A DNA stretch of 64,000 nucleotides, from assembly GCA_019420505.1 (NCBI GenBank), contig JAHZHC010000005.1, positions 44,777-108,776 of the forward strand. The letters run 5' to 3'. This DNA is from Ruminococcus sp. (lineage in GTDB: Bacteria; Bacillota; Clostridia; Oscillospirales; Ruminococcaceae). Positions 52,270 through 62,413 of the stretch are shown here, piece by piece (the first letter of the stretch is position 1; every line of letters starts with the position of its first letter). A program made the translations under genes and the position numbers. The notes under the pieces are model-generated. The model worked only from the letters and a program-made list of their open reading frames with translations. It was not told the DNA's origin and did no database searches.

Positions 52270-52293
52270 TTGTTGAATTAGGAGGATAGTTTT

Positions 52294-54759
52294 ATGCGTG
52301 GTATATTTACAGTTGCTAAGGTTGCAATCAGCCGTGCTGCATATAGCTTTGACTGTGAATATAGCTATATAGTTCCTCCTGAATTAAAAGAGTATTTGAC
52401 AATAGGAGCAAGAGTCCTTGTACCATTCGGAAAAGGGAATAAAAAAACTATAGGTTTTGTTACAAGAACTTATGAGGACATTCATTTTAATGAAAACCTG
52501 AAACCAATGATAAGTATTATCGATACGCCGTCATTATTAACTGATGAAATGCTTAAAATAATTTTCTGGCTGAAGGATAATACTTTCTGCACCTATTTTG
52601 ATGCTTTTAAAACAGTTGTTCCTACAGGATTCAGTTATAATTTTTCACAACACTATGCTTTGGCAAATAAAAGTCTGAATTATGACGAGCTTACTCAGCA
52701 GGAAGTAAATGCTTTGGAATATTTAAAAAATGTACCGAGTAAGCGTGAAGTTGATAAGTTTTTGGATATAACAATAAGTACGAAACGAAAAAAACTTGTT
52801 GAAAGTCTTTTAGATAAGGGCTTTTTAGAAGAAGTAAGTGTTCTTAAAAGAAAAACCGGTGATGAAACAGTAAAAATGGTTCGCCTTTCAGATAAATATC
52901 ATAAAGGTGTCCTTGATCTTCATTTAACAGCAAGACAAAATCTTGTAGTTAAGTTGCTTGAGGATTGTGGCTGTGCTTCCGTAAAGGAAGTATGTTATAT
53001 GACAAATTGCACAAATGCTATTGTAAAACGTTTGATTTCAAAAGAAGTTCTGACTGAGTTTACAAAAGAAGTTTTGCGTAATGCCATTGGTGAGATAAAC
53101 GAAAAAAAAGATGTTTCACAGCTTGTATTGAATGATGAACAACAAAGTGCCTATATTGGTATATCAAAACTTATTGATGATAATAAACCGTCAGGGGCAT
53201 TACTTTACGGAGTTACCGGAAGTGGTAAAACAGCTGTGTTTTTTCATGTTATTGATTATGTGCTTCAAATGAATAAAACAGCGCTTGTGCTTGTTCCTGA
53301 AATATCCTTAACACCTCAGATGGTAAATAAATTTAAATCCTATTTTGGTGAAAATATTGCTGTTTTGCATTCCTCATTATCTTTAGGACAGAGAATGGAT
53401 GAGTTCAAAAGAATTAAAAACGGTGATGCAAAAATAGTTATAGGAACAAGAAGTGCAATCTTTGCGCCGCTTTCAAATATCGGTGTTATTATTATGGATG
53501 AAGAGGGAGAGCATACTTATAAATCGGAGAATTCTCCGAGATATCATGCAAGAGATGTTGCAATTCAACGCTGCGGATATAATAACTGTGTTTTGCTTAT
53601 GGCTTCTGCTACTCCGTCACTTGAAAGCTTTTATTTTGCTAAAAACGGAAGATTTCACCTGTTTGAGCTGAAAGAAAGGTATTCTGATGCCAGACTTCCT
53701 CAGGTTGATGTAATTGATATGCAGCATGAGGCAGAATCGGGTAATAATAGCTTATTCAGCAGAAAGCTGATTGATAAAATACGTGAAACTCTGAATAAAA
53801 AAGAGCAAGTTATTTTGCTGCTGAACAGACGAGGATTTAATACTTATATATCTTGTCTGGAGTGTAAACAGCCGATTTCTTGCCCAAATTGCAATATTGC
53901 TTTAACTTATCATAAAAAGAATGATAAATTGATGTGTCATTATTGCGGTTATACTATGGATAACACAGGAAAGTGTCCGGAATGCGGTTCTGATCATCTG
54001 CATAATAGCGGAGCAGGTACTCAGCGTGTGGAAAATGAACTTGAAAACTTGTTTCCTGATGTAAAGCTGCTTAGAATGGATGCTGACACTACTTTTTCTA
54101 AATATTCATATGAAGAAAATTTCAGAGCATTTGAAAACGGAGAATATGATATACTTTTAGGAACTCAAATGATAGCCAAGGGTCTTAATTTCCCCAATGT
54201 GACTTTTGTTGGTGTCATTTCTGTTGATAAAGCACTTTTTACCGGTGATTTCAGAAGCTATGAAAGAACATTTTCCTTGTTAACACAGGTTTCGGGAAGA
54301 AGTGGCAGAGGCGATAAACCCGGATTTGCATATATTCAAACCTTTGTGCCTGATCATTATGTAATAAATCTTGCCGCTGAGCAAAATTATGACGAGTTTT
54401 ATAATCAGGAAATTGCACTTCGTCATGCATTAACTTATCCTCCATATTGTGATATATGTGTTATTTGTTTTTCAAGTCAGTTGGAAAGTAAAGCAATTAT
54501 GGCTTCTGACTGGTTTGTAAAGCAAATGAAAGAATATATTAGAAAAAATGAAATTAAAATTCCTTTAAGAGCTTTGGGACCCGTTCCATGTACTATTGAA
54601 AGAATTAATAATAAATACCGATACAGATTAATACTGAAATGCAAAAATTCAAGTGTATTCAGAGAAATGATAAAAGATTTGCTGTTGGAATTTTATAAAA
54701 ATAAAGATTTTGGTCTTGTAAGAATTACAGCTGATATTAATGGCGATATAGGATTATAG
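52294..54759 (+). CDS. priA: Primosomal protein N', replication restart helicase PriA
   Basis: PriA reloads the replisome at stalled forks. The 821-residue protein has the N-terminal 3'-end DNA-binding domain (1-110), a winged-helix region, SF2 Walker A GVTGSGKTAVF near 309, motif II IIMDEEGEH, and a zinc region with eight cysteines (from CLECKQPISCPNC to CGYTMDNTGKCPECG). Motif VI lies around SGRSGRGDKPG. AGGAGG precedes the start. The DEAH-type motif reads DEEGEH, as in many PriA proteins. Confidence 0.95.
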   Translation: MRGIFTVAKVAISRAAYSFDCEYSYIVPPELKEYLTIGARVLVPFGKGNKKTIGFVTRTYEDIHFNENLKPMISIIDTPSLLTDEMLKIIFWLKDNTFCTYFDAFKTVVPTGFSYNFSQHYALANKSLNYDELTQQEVNALEYLKNVPSKREVDKFLDITISTKRKKLVESLLDKGFLEEVSVLKRKTGDETVKMVRLSDKYHKGVLDLHLTARQNLVVKLLEDCGCASVKEVCYMTNCTNAIVKRLISKEVLTEFTKEVLRNAIGEINEKKDVSQLVLNDEQQSAYIGISKLIDDNKPSGALLYGVTGSGKTAVFFHVIDYVLQMNKTALVLVPEISLTPQMVNKFKSYFGENIAVLHSSLSLGQRMDEFKRIKNGDAKIVIGTRSAIFAPLSNIGVIIMDEEGEHTYKSENSPRYHARDVAIQRCGYNNCVLLMASATPSLESFYFAKNGRFHLFELKERYSDARLPQVDVIDMQHEAESGNNSLFSRKLIDKIRETLNKKEQVILLLNRRGFNTYISCLECKQPISCPNCNIALTYHKKNDKLMCHYCGYTMDNTGKCPECGSDHLHNSGAGTQRVENELENLFPDVKLLRMDADTTFSKYSYEENFRAFENGEYDILLGTQMIAKGLNFPNVTFVGVISVDKALFTGDFRSYERTFSLLTQVSGRSGRGDKPGFAYIQTFVPDHYVINLAAEQNYDEFYNQEIALRHALTYPPYCDICVICFSSQLESKAIMASDWFVKQMKEYIRKNEIKIPLRALGPVPCTIERINNKYRYRLILKCKNSSVFREMIKDLLLEFYKNKDFGLVRITADINGDIGL

Positions 54760-54775
54760 AAAGGAAAGATGTCTT

Positions 54776-55237
54776 ATGGCAATAAGAAATATTGTAAATA
54801 AAAGAGACGATATTTTAAGAAAAGTTTGCAAGCCGGTTGAAAAATTTGATGAAAAGCTGTGGACTTTACTTGATGATATGGCAGAAACTTTAGAAAAAGC
54901 ACAGGGCGCCGGTCTTGCTGCCCCTCAGGTAGGTATTCTGAGAAGGGCAGTAATAATTGATGCTGGCGAGGGAGTTTGTGAACTTATTAATCCTGAAATT
55001 CTCGAAAAATCTGAAGAAACTCATAAGGTTATAGAAGGCTGTTTATCATGTCCGGGTGAATGGGGATATGTTATCCGTCCGATTAAGGTTAAGTTTAAAG
55101 CTCAGGACAGACATGGCAACTGGTATGAAAAAGTAGTGAGCGATTTGTTTGCTCAGGCGGTATGTCATGAAACAGAACATCTTGACGGACAGCTGTTCAT
55201 TGATATTGCAGAAGAATTTGTAGATGTAGAAGAATAG
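54776..55237 (+). CDS. def: Peptide deformylase
   Basis: Removes the formyl group from nascent proteins. The 153-residue metalloenzyme has motif 1 GAGLAAPQ (44-51), motif 2 EGCLS (87-91, metal ligand C89) and motif 3 HETEH (131-135; ligands H131 and H135, catalytic E132). The ribosome site GAAAGGAAAG precedes the start. It is paired with fmt, which adds the formyl group that this enzyme removes. Confidence 0.97.
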   Translation: MAIRNIVNKRDDILRKVCKPVEKFDEKLWTLLDDMAETLEKAQGAGLAAPQVGILRRAVIIDAGEGVCELINPEILEKSEETHKVIEGCLSCPGEWGYVIRPIKVKFKAQDRHGNWYEKVVSDLFAQAVCHETEHLDGQLFIDIAEEFVDVEE

Positions 55238-55258
55238 TTGCATAAGTGAGGACATCTT

Positions 55259-56188
55259 ATGAATATAATATTTATGGGAACACCTGATTTTGCAGTTCCC
55301 GCATTAAAAGCGCTTTATCTTAAACATAATGTCTCAGCTGTATTCACACAGCCGGACAAACCAAAGGGCAGGGGATATAAGCTTGCTCCTCCTCCGGTTA
55401 AAGTTCTCGCTGAAGAACATAAAACTCAGGTTTATCAGCCTCAAAGCTTAAAAAACAATGGTGAAGAGTATATTGATATTATAAAGCAAATTAATCCTGA
55501 CTGTATTGTGGTTGCTGCATACGGTAAAATATTGCCTGAAGAGGTGCTTAACATTCCTAGGTATGGGTGTGTAAATATCCATGGTTCTTTACTTCCTAAA
55601 TATCGTGGCGCAGGGCCAATCCAATGGGCTGTACTTAATGATGAAAAGGAAACCGGCATAACAACAATGCTTATGGGAAAAGGACTTGATACAGGTGACA
55701 TGCTTTTAAAAAAATCCGTAAAAATAGGTGAAAATGAAACAGCAGCAGAACTTTTTGACCGTCTTTCTGAATTAGGTGCAGAAATGATAATCAAAACACT
55801 TGATGTACTTGAAGAAGGATCTGTTGTACCGGAAAAACAAGATGAAAGTTTGGCTACGTATGCACCAATGCTTTCTAAAGAAATGTGTATGCTTGATTTT
55901 TCACAGCCGGTAAGAAAGGTTCATAAAAAAATTTGCGGACTGTCTGATTGGCCATGTGCTGTAACAATCCTTAATGGAAAGAGATTAAAAATTTATAAAT
56001 CTGAAATTGTTTCAAATATACCTACCGGAAGACATCCCGGTGAAATCTTGAACCCAAAGGATTTTTCAGTTGCTTGTTCTGACGGGGTAATAAAGTTTGT
56101 TGAAATCCAGGCAGAAGGTTCTAAGCGTATGAAGACATCGGATTATCTCAGAGGAAAGCCTGTTTCTGAAGGTACTATTCTTGGATGA
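55259..56188 (+). CDS. fmt: Methionyl-tRNA formyltransferase
   Basis: Formylates initiator Met-tRNA from 10-formyl-THF. The 309-residue protein starts MNIIFMGTPDFAVPALKAL. It carries the SLLPKYRGAGPIQWA loop with the catalytic region (NIHGSLLP), GLDTGDML, and the C-terminal OB-like domain with DYLRGKPVSEG. Spacing to def is 21 bases. A hairpin follows. Confidence 0.97.
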   Translation: MNIIFMGTPDFAVPALKALYLKHNVSAVFTQPDKPKGRGYKLAPPPVKVLAEEHKTQVYQPQSLKNNGEEYIDIIKQINPDCIVVAAYGKILPEEVLNIPRYGCVNIHGSLLPKYRGAGPIQWAVLNDEKETGITTMLMGKGLDTGDMLLKKSVKIGENETAAELFDRLSELGAEMIIKTLDVLEEGSVVPEKQDESLATYAPMLSKEMCMLDFSQPVRKVHKKICGLSDWPCAVTILNGKRLKIYKSEIVSNIPTGRHPGEILNPKDFSVACSDGVIKFVEIQAEGSKRMKTSDYLRGKPVSEGTILG

Positions 56189-56243
56189 AGTGTCAAGTTA
56201 ATGTTTTTACACTGATTCCGGCGGCTATGGCACAAAGAAACTG

Positions 56244-56275
56244 CGTCAAGTTATTTTCTTGACGTGATATTTTTT
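56244..56275 (+). terminator. Hairpin between fmt and rsmB
   Basis: CGTCAAG-TTATTTT-CTTGACG followed by TGATATTTTTT. The T-run is offset by a few bases, so termination is probably partial, feeding rsmB by read-through. Confidence 0.6.
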
Positions 56276-56294
56276 AGGAGTTGTTTAATAAATC

Positions 56295-57611
56295 ATGGGT
56301 AATGCCCGTAAAATCGTTTTAAAACTATTAACTAAGCTTGAAAAAAATTTATCATATTCTAACATATTGCTTGACGACGGTCTTTCAAAGTCTGATCTTA
56401 GTGTTCAGGACAAAAAATTTGCGTCAGCATTGTTTTATGGTGTTTTGGAGCGTAAAATAACTTTGGATGCTGTAATAAGAAAATATTCTAATCGTCCTTC
56501 TGACAAGCTTAATATAGAAATACTGAACATACTCAGAATGGGTATTTATCAGCTTTGTTATATGGATTCTGTACCTGATTCTGCGGCGGTAGATGAATGT
56601 GTTAAACTTGCAAAAGATAATAGAAATCCGGCTGTAAGCGGTTTTGTAAACGGACTTCTTCGCAGTTTTATAAGAGATGATAAGCAAATTCCATTCGTCG
56701 GGAATAAAATATCAGATTTGTCTGTTGAATATTCCTGCCCTGAATGGCTGGTGAAAAAATGGATTAATGAATATAGCAGTGATGTTGCGCTTTCAATGTT
56801 GAAAACTTCGTTGGGACAAGCTCCGACTACTGTCAAGGTCAATACTTTAAGATGCTCGGCAGAAAACCTAAAAAGGGAATTGGATTCTTGTAATATAGGA
56901 TCTGAAATTAATCAAAATATTTCAAATGCTTTAAATATTTTTTCAAGCGGATCGGTAGAATCTATGAAGCAATATAAAAATGGTCTGCTTCATGTTCAGG
57001 ATGTTTCAAGTCAGTTATGCTGTGCTGCAGTCGATCCTCAGAAAGGCGATATTGTCCTTGATATCTGTTCAGCCCCCGGAGGAAAAGCTTTTACACTTGC
57101 TGAAATGATGAATAATAAAGGTTCTGTATTTGCTTTTGATCTGCATGAAAACAGAGTAAAGCTTATACGGCAGGGCGCAGAAAGGCTTGGATTATCAATT
57201 ATTTCAGCTGACACCAATAATGGTAAAGCTTATAATCCGTCAATACCTTCAGCAGATAGGGTGCTGTGTGATGTACCGTGTTCCGGCCTGGGAGTAATAA
57301 GAAGAAAGCCTGAAATTAAATATAAGAATTCAGATGATTTTATAAAACTGCCTGAAATTCAATATAATATACTTGATACTTCATCTCAGTACGTAAAAAA
57401 AGGCGGGGTGCTTGTTTATTCAACCTGTACTCTTTCAAGAACGGAAAATGATGATGTGGTTAATAGATTTTTAAAGAATCATCAGGATTTCATGCCTTGT
57501 AATCTTGATGAAAAACTTTTCGGAAAAGAATGTGGATTTAAAATTACTATTACCCCGGATAAATATAATTCGGATGGCTTCTTTATTGCTAAGATGATTA
57601 AATCGAGGTGA
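56295..57611 (+). CDS. rsmB: 16S rRNA (cytosine-967 C5) methyltransferase
   Basis: The 438-residue protein has an N-terminal NusB-like domain (1-140) and a Rossmann methyltransferase domain. The latter has the SAM site DICSAPGGKAFTLAE, motif IV DVPCSGLGVIRRKPE with one catalytic Cys, and motif VI YSTCTLSRTEN with the nucleophile Cys. The SD AGGAG is 14 bases before the ATG, rather far; an in-frame stop excludes earlier starts. It follows fmt as in Bacillus (fmt-rsmB-rlmN-prpC-prkC). Confidence 0.95.
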   Translation: MGNARKIVLKLLTKLEKNLSYSNILLDDGLSKSDLSVQDKKFASALFYGVLERKITLDAVIRKYSNRPSDKLNIEILNILRMGIYQLCYMDSVPDSAAVDECVKLAKDNRNPAVSGFVNGLLRSFIRDDKQIPFVGNKISDLSVEYSCPEWLVKKWINEYSSDVALSMLKTSLGQAPTTVKVNTLRCSAENLKRELDSCNIGSEINQNISNALNIFSSGSVESMKQYKNGLLHVQDVSSQLCCAAVDPQKGDIVLDICSAPGGKAFTLAEMMNNKGSVFAFDLHENRVKLIRQGAERLGLSIISADTNNGKAYNPSIPSADRVLCDVPCSGLGVIRRKPEIKYKNSDDFIKLPEIQYNILDTSSQYVKKGGVLVYSTCTLSRTENDDVVNRFLKNHQDFMPCNLDEKLFGKECGFKITITPDKYNSDGFFIAKMIKSR

Positions 57612-57615
57612 TATT

Positions 57616-58662
57616 TTGATAAATAAAGACCAAAACGGAAAAATAGATATTCTATCATTAACTCAAAACGAGTTGATTGATATTATTTCAGATTTGGGTG
57701 AAAAGCCATTTCGTGCAAAACAGATCTTTAATTGGCTTCATTGTAAGCGAGTACAAAAATTCACTGAAATGACTAACATTTCTGCACAACTCAGAGATAA
57801 ACTTGACAATATTTTTTGTATAAAATCACTATTTATATGTAAAAGACTTGAATCTAATAATGATAATACTGTAAAATATCTATATGAGCTTGAAGACGGC
57901 AATCATATTGAATCTGTGTTGATGGAATATAACCATGGAAATACATTGTGTGTTTCTACACAGGTTGGATGTAAAATGGGATGTAAATTTTGCGCATCAA
58001 CTATTGCAGGTTTTAAAAGAAATTTGTCAGCGTCAGAAATGCTGCTTCAAATTTATGAGTCGGAACGTGACAGCGGACGTCATATTTCAGGCGTAGTTCT
58101 GATGGGAATAGGGGAACCGTTAGATAATTATGATAATGTAATTAATTTTTTGACGCTGCTCTCTTGTGCTGACGGAGCTAATATTTCATTAAGGCATGTT
58201 TCTCTTTCAACCTGCGGTTTAGTTCCTAAAATTTATGAATTGGCTAAGCTTAAACTGGGACTGACCTTGTCAATCTCGCTTCATGCAGCTGATAATGCAG
58301 CACGAAGCGAAATAATGCCGGTTAATGACAGATATGATATAAATGAATTGCTAAAAGCATGTCATAACTATTTTGATACAACCGGACGACGCATTTCTTT
58401 TGAATATGCGCTGATTGACGGTCATAATGATTCATATAATGATGCCCAAAAGCTGTATAGTCTATTAAAGAACTTTATTTGCCATGTAAATATTATACCG
58501 GTTAATAAAATTAAAGAAAGAAATTTTAAATCTGATAGGAAATCAGCATACAGATTTCAAAAATACCTTGAAGAACTTGGAATAAATGCTACTGTCAGAA
58601 GAACTCTCGGAGCTGATATTGACGCAGCCTGCGGACAATTAAGACGAGAATATGAGATATAA
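57616..58662 (+). CDS. rlmN: Dual-specificity 23S rRNA/tRNA adenine-C2 methyltransferase RlmN
   Basis: Radical SAM enzyme methylating A2503 of 23S rRNA and A37 of some tRNAs. The 348-residue protein has the CxxxCxxC cluster at C119, C123 and C126 (GCKMGCKFCAS), the MGIGEPLDN motif and the second essential cysteine C339 in DAACGQL. The start is TTG with GAGGTGAT upstream, four bases after rsmB. It is not the Cfr resistance paralog: length and neighbours fit RlmN. Confidence 0.95.
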   Translation: MINKDQNGKIDILSLTQNELIDIISDLGEKPFRAKQIFNWLHCKRVQKFTEMTNISAQLRDKLDNIFCIKSLFICKRLESNNDNTVKYLYELEDGNHIESVLMEYNHGNTLCVSTQVGCKMGCKFCASTIAGFKRNLSASEMLLQIYESERDSGRHISGVVLMGIGEPLDNYDNVINFLTLLSCADGANISLRHVSLSTCGLVPKIYELAKLKLGLTLSISLHAADNAARSEIMPVNDRYDINELLKACHNYFDTTGRRISFEYALIDGHNDSYNDAQKLYSLLKNFICHVNIIPVNKIKERNFKSDRKSAYRFQKYLEELGINATVRRTLGADIDAACGQLRREYEI

Positions 58663-58696
58663 TTATGTGTAGGATTTTTAAAGGGAGGTGGACTGC

Positions 58697-59425
58697 ATGT
58701 TTTTAGCATATAAAACCGATATAGGAAAGAAAAGAGAAGAAAATCAAGATGCGGTTTTATCAGATTTTATTGATGAAAATGTTTCAATTTCCGTTGTTTG
58801 TGACGGAATGGGAGGAGCTAAATCCGGTGGTGTGGCCAGCGAGGTAGCAGTGACTAACATATTTAACAGAATTATGTCAGGGTTCAGGATTGATGCTGAT
58901 TCAAATAGCATAAGAAACCTTATGCTTTCGGCAGTTCACGCAGCCAATACCATCGTGTTTGAAAAAAGTAAAGAAGATATTGATAAAAATGGAATGGGAA
59001 CTACCTGTGTGGCGGCGCTGGTTTATAATAAACATTGTTATGTTGTAAGCGTCGGGGACAGCAGGGCATATTTGCTTAATGATGAGGGTATTTCTCAGAT
59101 AACTACAGATCATACTTATGTTCAGGCATTGTACGAGCAGGGTGTTATAACGAAGGAAGAACAAAAGAACCACAAACTGAAAAATGTTATAACCAGGGCA
59201 TTAGGTGTTGAAGATGACGTAGAAGTGGATTATTTTGAATTTGAACAAAGCGGTAATTTCGCCCTGATATTGTGTTCGGATGGTCTGTCGAATTATTGCA
59301 GCGATCAGATTTTATATGATTTTGTATATGGTAAAAATTTAGATGATGCCGCTTCAAATTTAATAAACTACGCTAACGATCAAGGTGGCAGAGATAATAT
59401 AACAGTGGCATTAATCGCCAATTAA
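58697..59425 (+). CDS. prpC: Stp1/PrpC-type PP2C protein phosphatase
   Basis: Dephosphorylates substrates of the adjacent PASTA kinase. The 242-residue PPM domain has TDIGKKREENQDA, VCDGMGGAKSGGVAS, VVSVGDSRAYLL, CSDGLSNYC and GGRDNITVALI, all metal-site motifs present. The ATG at 58697 has GGGAGGTG six bases before it; an upstream GTG lies inside that site and is rejected. It precedes prkC by 30 bases. Confidence 0.95.
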   Translation: MFLAYKTDIGKKREENQDAVLSDFIDENVSISVVCDGMGGAKSGGVASEVAVTNIFNRIMSGFRIDADSNSIRNLMLSAVHAANTIVFEKSKEDIDKNGMGTTCVAALVYNKHCYVVSVGDSRAYLLNDEGISQITTDHTYVQALYEQGVITKEEQKNHKLKNVITRALGVEDDVEVDYFEFEQSGNFALILCSDGLSNYCSDQILYDFVYGKNLDDAASNLINYANDQGGRDNITVALIAN

Positions 59426-59455
59426 CAAAGTAAAATATTTTAGGAGTTGAAATAA

Positions 59456-61519
59456 ATGGATTCTAATATTGGCAGAAAGCTTGACGGACGTTATGAAATC
59501 ACTGAACTAATTGGTGTCGGAGGAATGGCTGACGTTTATAAGGCTATTGATGTTATGGAAAACCGCACTGTTGCAGTAAAAATTCTAAAAGATGAATTTT
59601 CAAACAGTGAGGAATTTTTAAGAAGATTTCGTAATGAAAGCAAGGCTATTGCTCTTCTTTCACATCCTAATATTGTAAAGATTTATGATGTTGGATTTAC
59701 TGATGAAATTCAGTTTATTGTTATGGAATACATTGATGGAATAACTCTCAAAGAATTTATCGACCAGCAGGGTGTTCTCAGATGGAAGGACGCATTGCAT
59801 TTTGTTACACAGATTCTGAGAGCTCTTCAGCATGCACATGATAAGGGAATAGTCCACAGAGATATTAAACCGCAGAATATTATGTTGTTCTCTGACGGAA
59901 CAATTAAGGTCATGGATTTTGGAATCGCCAGATTTGCAAGAATTGACGGAAAAACATTATCAGATAAAACAATAGGTTCTGTTCATTATATTTCTCCGGA
60001 ACAAGCAAGGGGAGATATGACAGATGAACGTAGTGATATTTATTCTGTCGGTGTAATGCTTTATGAAATGCTTACCGGCAAAAAACCTTTTGACGGTGAT
60101 AATCCGGTTGCTATTGCTTTGAAGCACATGGAAGAAAATGCGGTTCCGCCTCGTGACATTATGCCATCGATTCCAGAAGCGTTAGAGGAAATAGTGATTC
60201 ATGCAATGGAACATGAACCGGCAAGAAGATATCAGTCTGCTGCTGAAATGATTAAGGATATTGATAGATTTAAAGTAGATCAGTCAGTAGTTTTCGGATA
60301 TAGAAATAATTTTGATGCAAGACCTGAAGAGGTTTCATCATTGCAGGCAAATAATATAGCTGATGAATATTATGAAGAGGCGGAAGATGAAGAGGAAGAA
60401 AATAAGCGTTCCTATGTAGTTCCTATCTTAATGGCAGTTACAGTTGCTGTAGTTATTATAGCTGCTGTGTTGATTGCTTATTTTGTAATATCTAATTTCA
60501 GTTCTTCTAAAACTCATACCGGAAATGTTGAGATTAAAAATTTTGTGGGACGTAATATTGTTGAAGTAGAACAAGAATATTCAGGAAGACTTAAGTTTGA
60601 AAAAACGGAAGAGTATAACGATGAATATGATGAGGGTGTAATATTTGAGCAAGGACAAACGGCAGGAACACTTGTCCGTGAGGGATATACTTTAGCATTA
60701 AAGGTCAGCCGGGGAAAACGCATGATTCCTGTACCGGACGTAAAAAACAAGCAATCAGAAATAGCTGAGAGTGAGTTAACAAGTGCCGGATTTACTCCGG
60801 TGTTAAGAGAAACTTATGATAACGATGTCGCTAAAGGTGTTGTTATAAGAACAGAACCAAGTGCAGGACAGGAAGCAGCATCAAATTCGGAAGTTTTAGT
60901 AATAGTAAGTAAAGGTCCTTTTGAATCTGATTTAAAGGTACCAAGCGTTATAGGTTTAACAAAAGAAAAAGCAATTGCAAAGCTGACTGAAAATAAACTT
61001 GAATATCAAATTGAAGAAATTGCTCATGAAGGAGATAAGGGTAAAGTAATTGAACAGTCAATAGCCGGAGGTCAGTTTGTATCAAAGGGTACTGTTGTTA
61101 CCATATTTATTTCAACAGGTGAAGCTGAAACACAAAGCTTAACGATCAGTATGCCAATGCCTAATAATATTTGGGGATCATATGTTATTGAAGTGTATCG
61201 TGACGGTAATGTAATTCAAACGCAAAGTATTACAGATGGCGCACAGGTTGCGGGTTCAAATATAAACATTAATATCAGCGGTAAAAAATCCGAAACTCTG
61301 AGTGTTAAGATTACCAATTCTTCAACATATCAAAGTGTAAGCAATTATGCAAGATACGTTGTTGACTATGAAAACGGTACGTATAATCTTGACGGTGAAT
61401 TAAAAACAAGTGAATTACAGTCAATATCATCTCCTCAGCCAACTACTCAGCCGGTTACACAGACTCCTGAGGAATCAGCTGCACCAGTAGATAATAATCA
61501 ATCCTCAAACGCACAATAA
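59456..61519 (+). CDS. prkC: PASTA-domain serine/threonine protein kinase PrkC
   Basis: Senses muropeptides or lipid II and controls growth, division and spore germination in Firmicutes. The 687-residue protein has a kinase domain (about 10-275) with glycine loop GVGGMADVYK, VAVKILK (K42), HRDIKPQN (D136) and DFG (154-156). An acidic juxtamembrane stretch follows, then a membrane helix near 321-347. Three PASTA domains lie at about 355-425, 426-495 and 498-565. A C-terminal beta domain precedes a Thr/Pro/Gln-rich tail. AGGAG precedes the ATG. Confidence 0.96.
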   Translation: MDSNIGRKLDGRYEITELIGVGGMADVYKAIDVMENRTVAVKILKDEFSNSEEFLRRFRNESKAIALLSHPNIVKIYDVGFTDEIQFIVMEYIDGITLKEFIDQQGVLRWKDALHFVTQILRALQHAHDKGIVHRDIKPQNIMLFSDGTIKVMDFGIARFARIDGKTLSDKTIGSVHYISPEQARGDMTDERSDIYSVGVMLYEMLTGKKPFDGDNPVAIALKHMEENAVPPRDIMPSIPEALEEIVIHAMEHEPARRYQSAAEMIKDIDRFKVDQSVVFGYRNNFDARPEEVSSLQANNIADEYYEEAEDEEEENKRSYVVPILMAVTVAVVIIAAVLIAYFVISNFSSSKTHTGNVEIKNFVGRNIVEVEQEYSGRLKFEKTEEYNDEYDEGVIFEQGQTAGTLVREGYTLALKVSRGKRMIPVPDVKNKQSEIAESELTSAGFTPVLRETYDNDVAKGVVIRTEPSAGQEAASNSEVLVIVSKGPFESDLKVPSVIGLTKEKAIAKLTENKLEYQIEEIAHEGDKGKVIEQSIAGGQFVSKGTVVTIFISTGEAETQSLTISMPMPNNIWGSYVIEVYRDGNVIQTQSITDGAQVAGSNININISGKKSETLSVKITNSSTYQSVSNYARYVVDYENGTYNLDGELKTSELQSISSPQPTTQPVTQTPEESAAPVDNNQSSNAQ

Positions 61520-61528
61520 ATTGATATA

Positions 61529-62413
61529 ATGAATATAATGAACGGAATTATAATTAAAGCTATCGGGGGCATCTACACAGTAGAAGCTCCCGATGGTATA
61601 TATGAATGCAAAGCAAGAGGAATTTTCAGAAAAAACGGTATTTCACCTTTCTGCGGCGATAAAGTTGAAATATCCTTTCAGGAAAATACTCCTGTAATCG
61701 AAAAAATATATGATAGAAAATCGGCTATAATAAGACCTCCTTTGGCAAATCTTGATGTGTTGGTTTTTGTGGTTTCAACCTGTGAACCTCAGCCTAATCT
61801 TCTGCTTCTCGATAAATTTATTGCTGTTGCCGAACATAAAGGAATAAAACCGATTATTGTTTTTACTAAGATAGACAAACAAGACTTTAAACCATTTTCA
61901 AAAATATATAAAAAATGCGGTATAGATGTTTTTGAAGTTGATAATATTTCGGGTTATGGTTCTGAAAACGTTAAAAATGCATTGCAGAATAAAATTTCTG
62001 CTTTTACAGGAAATACAGGAGTAGGGAAGTCTTCTCTGCTTAATAATATATTTCCCGAATTGAATTTACCAACCGGTGAAATCAGTCAGAAATTAGGCAG
62101 AGGAAAACATACTACACGGCATGTTCAGCTTTACAGTCTGAAAGATGGCGGTTATGTGGCTGATACCCCGGGTTTTTCATCTTTTGATACAAATAGGTAT
62201 GATATTATTTTTAAGGACGAGCTTGCCGAATGTTTTGTCGAGTTTAGAAAATATTTTGGTAAATGCAAATTTCAAAATTGCAGTCATACCAAAGAAAAAG
62301 GCTGTGCTGTTATTAATGCTGTAAACAAAGGTGATATACCTGAAACCAGGCACGAAAATTATATTACTATGTATGAAGCAGCAAAACAGTTGAGGGAATG
62401 GGAGCATAAATAA
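61529..62413 (+). CDS. rsgA: Ribosome biogenesis GTPase RsgA
   Basis: Circularly permuted GTPase that checks late 30S assembly. The 294-residue protein shows an OB-fold N-terminus (1-70), then G4 TKID, G1 GNTGVGKSS, G3 DTPGFSSFD in permuted order. A zinc knuckle (C..C.H....C in KCKFQNCSHTKEKGC) follows. No clear ribosome site precedes either ATG 61529 or ATG 61538, so coupling to prkC is likely. It follows prkC as in Bacillus, but without rpe between it and thiN. Confidence 0.95.
   Translation: MNIMNGIIIKAIGGIYTVEAPDGIYECKARGIFRKNGISPFCGDKVEISFQENTPVIEKIYDRKSAIIRPPLANLDVLVFVVSTCEPQPNLLLLDKFIAVAEHKGIKPIIVFTKIDKQDFKPFSKIYKKCGIDVFEVDNISGYGSENVKNALQNKISAFTGNTGVGKSSLLNNIFPELNLPTGEISQKLGRGKHTTRHVQLYSLKDGGYVADTPGFSSFDTNRYDIIFKDELAECFVEFRKYFGKCKFQNCSHTKEKGCAVINAVNKGDIPETRHENYITMYEAAKQLREWEHK

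Noticed and set aside
57616..58662. Cfr-type 23S methyltransferase
   Set aside because: Length, N-terminal domain and position in the rsmB-prpC-prkC cluster identify the housekeeping RlmN.
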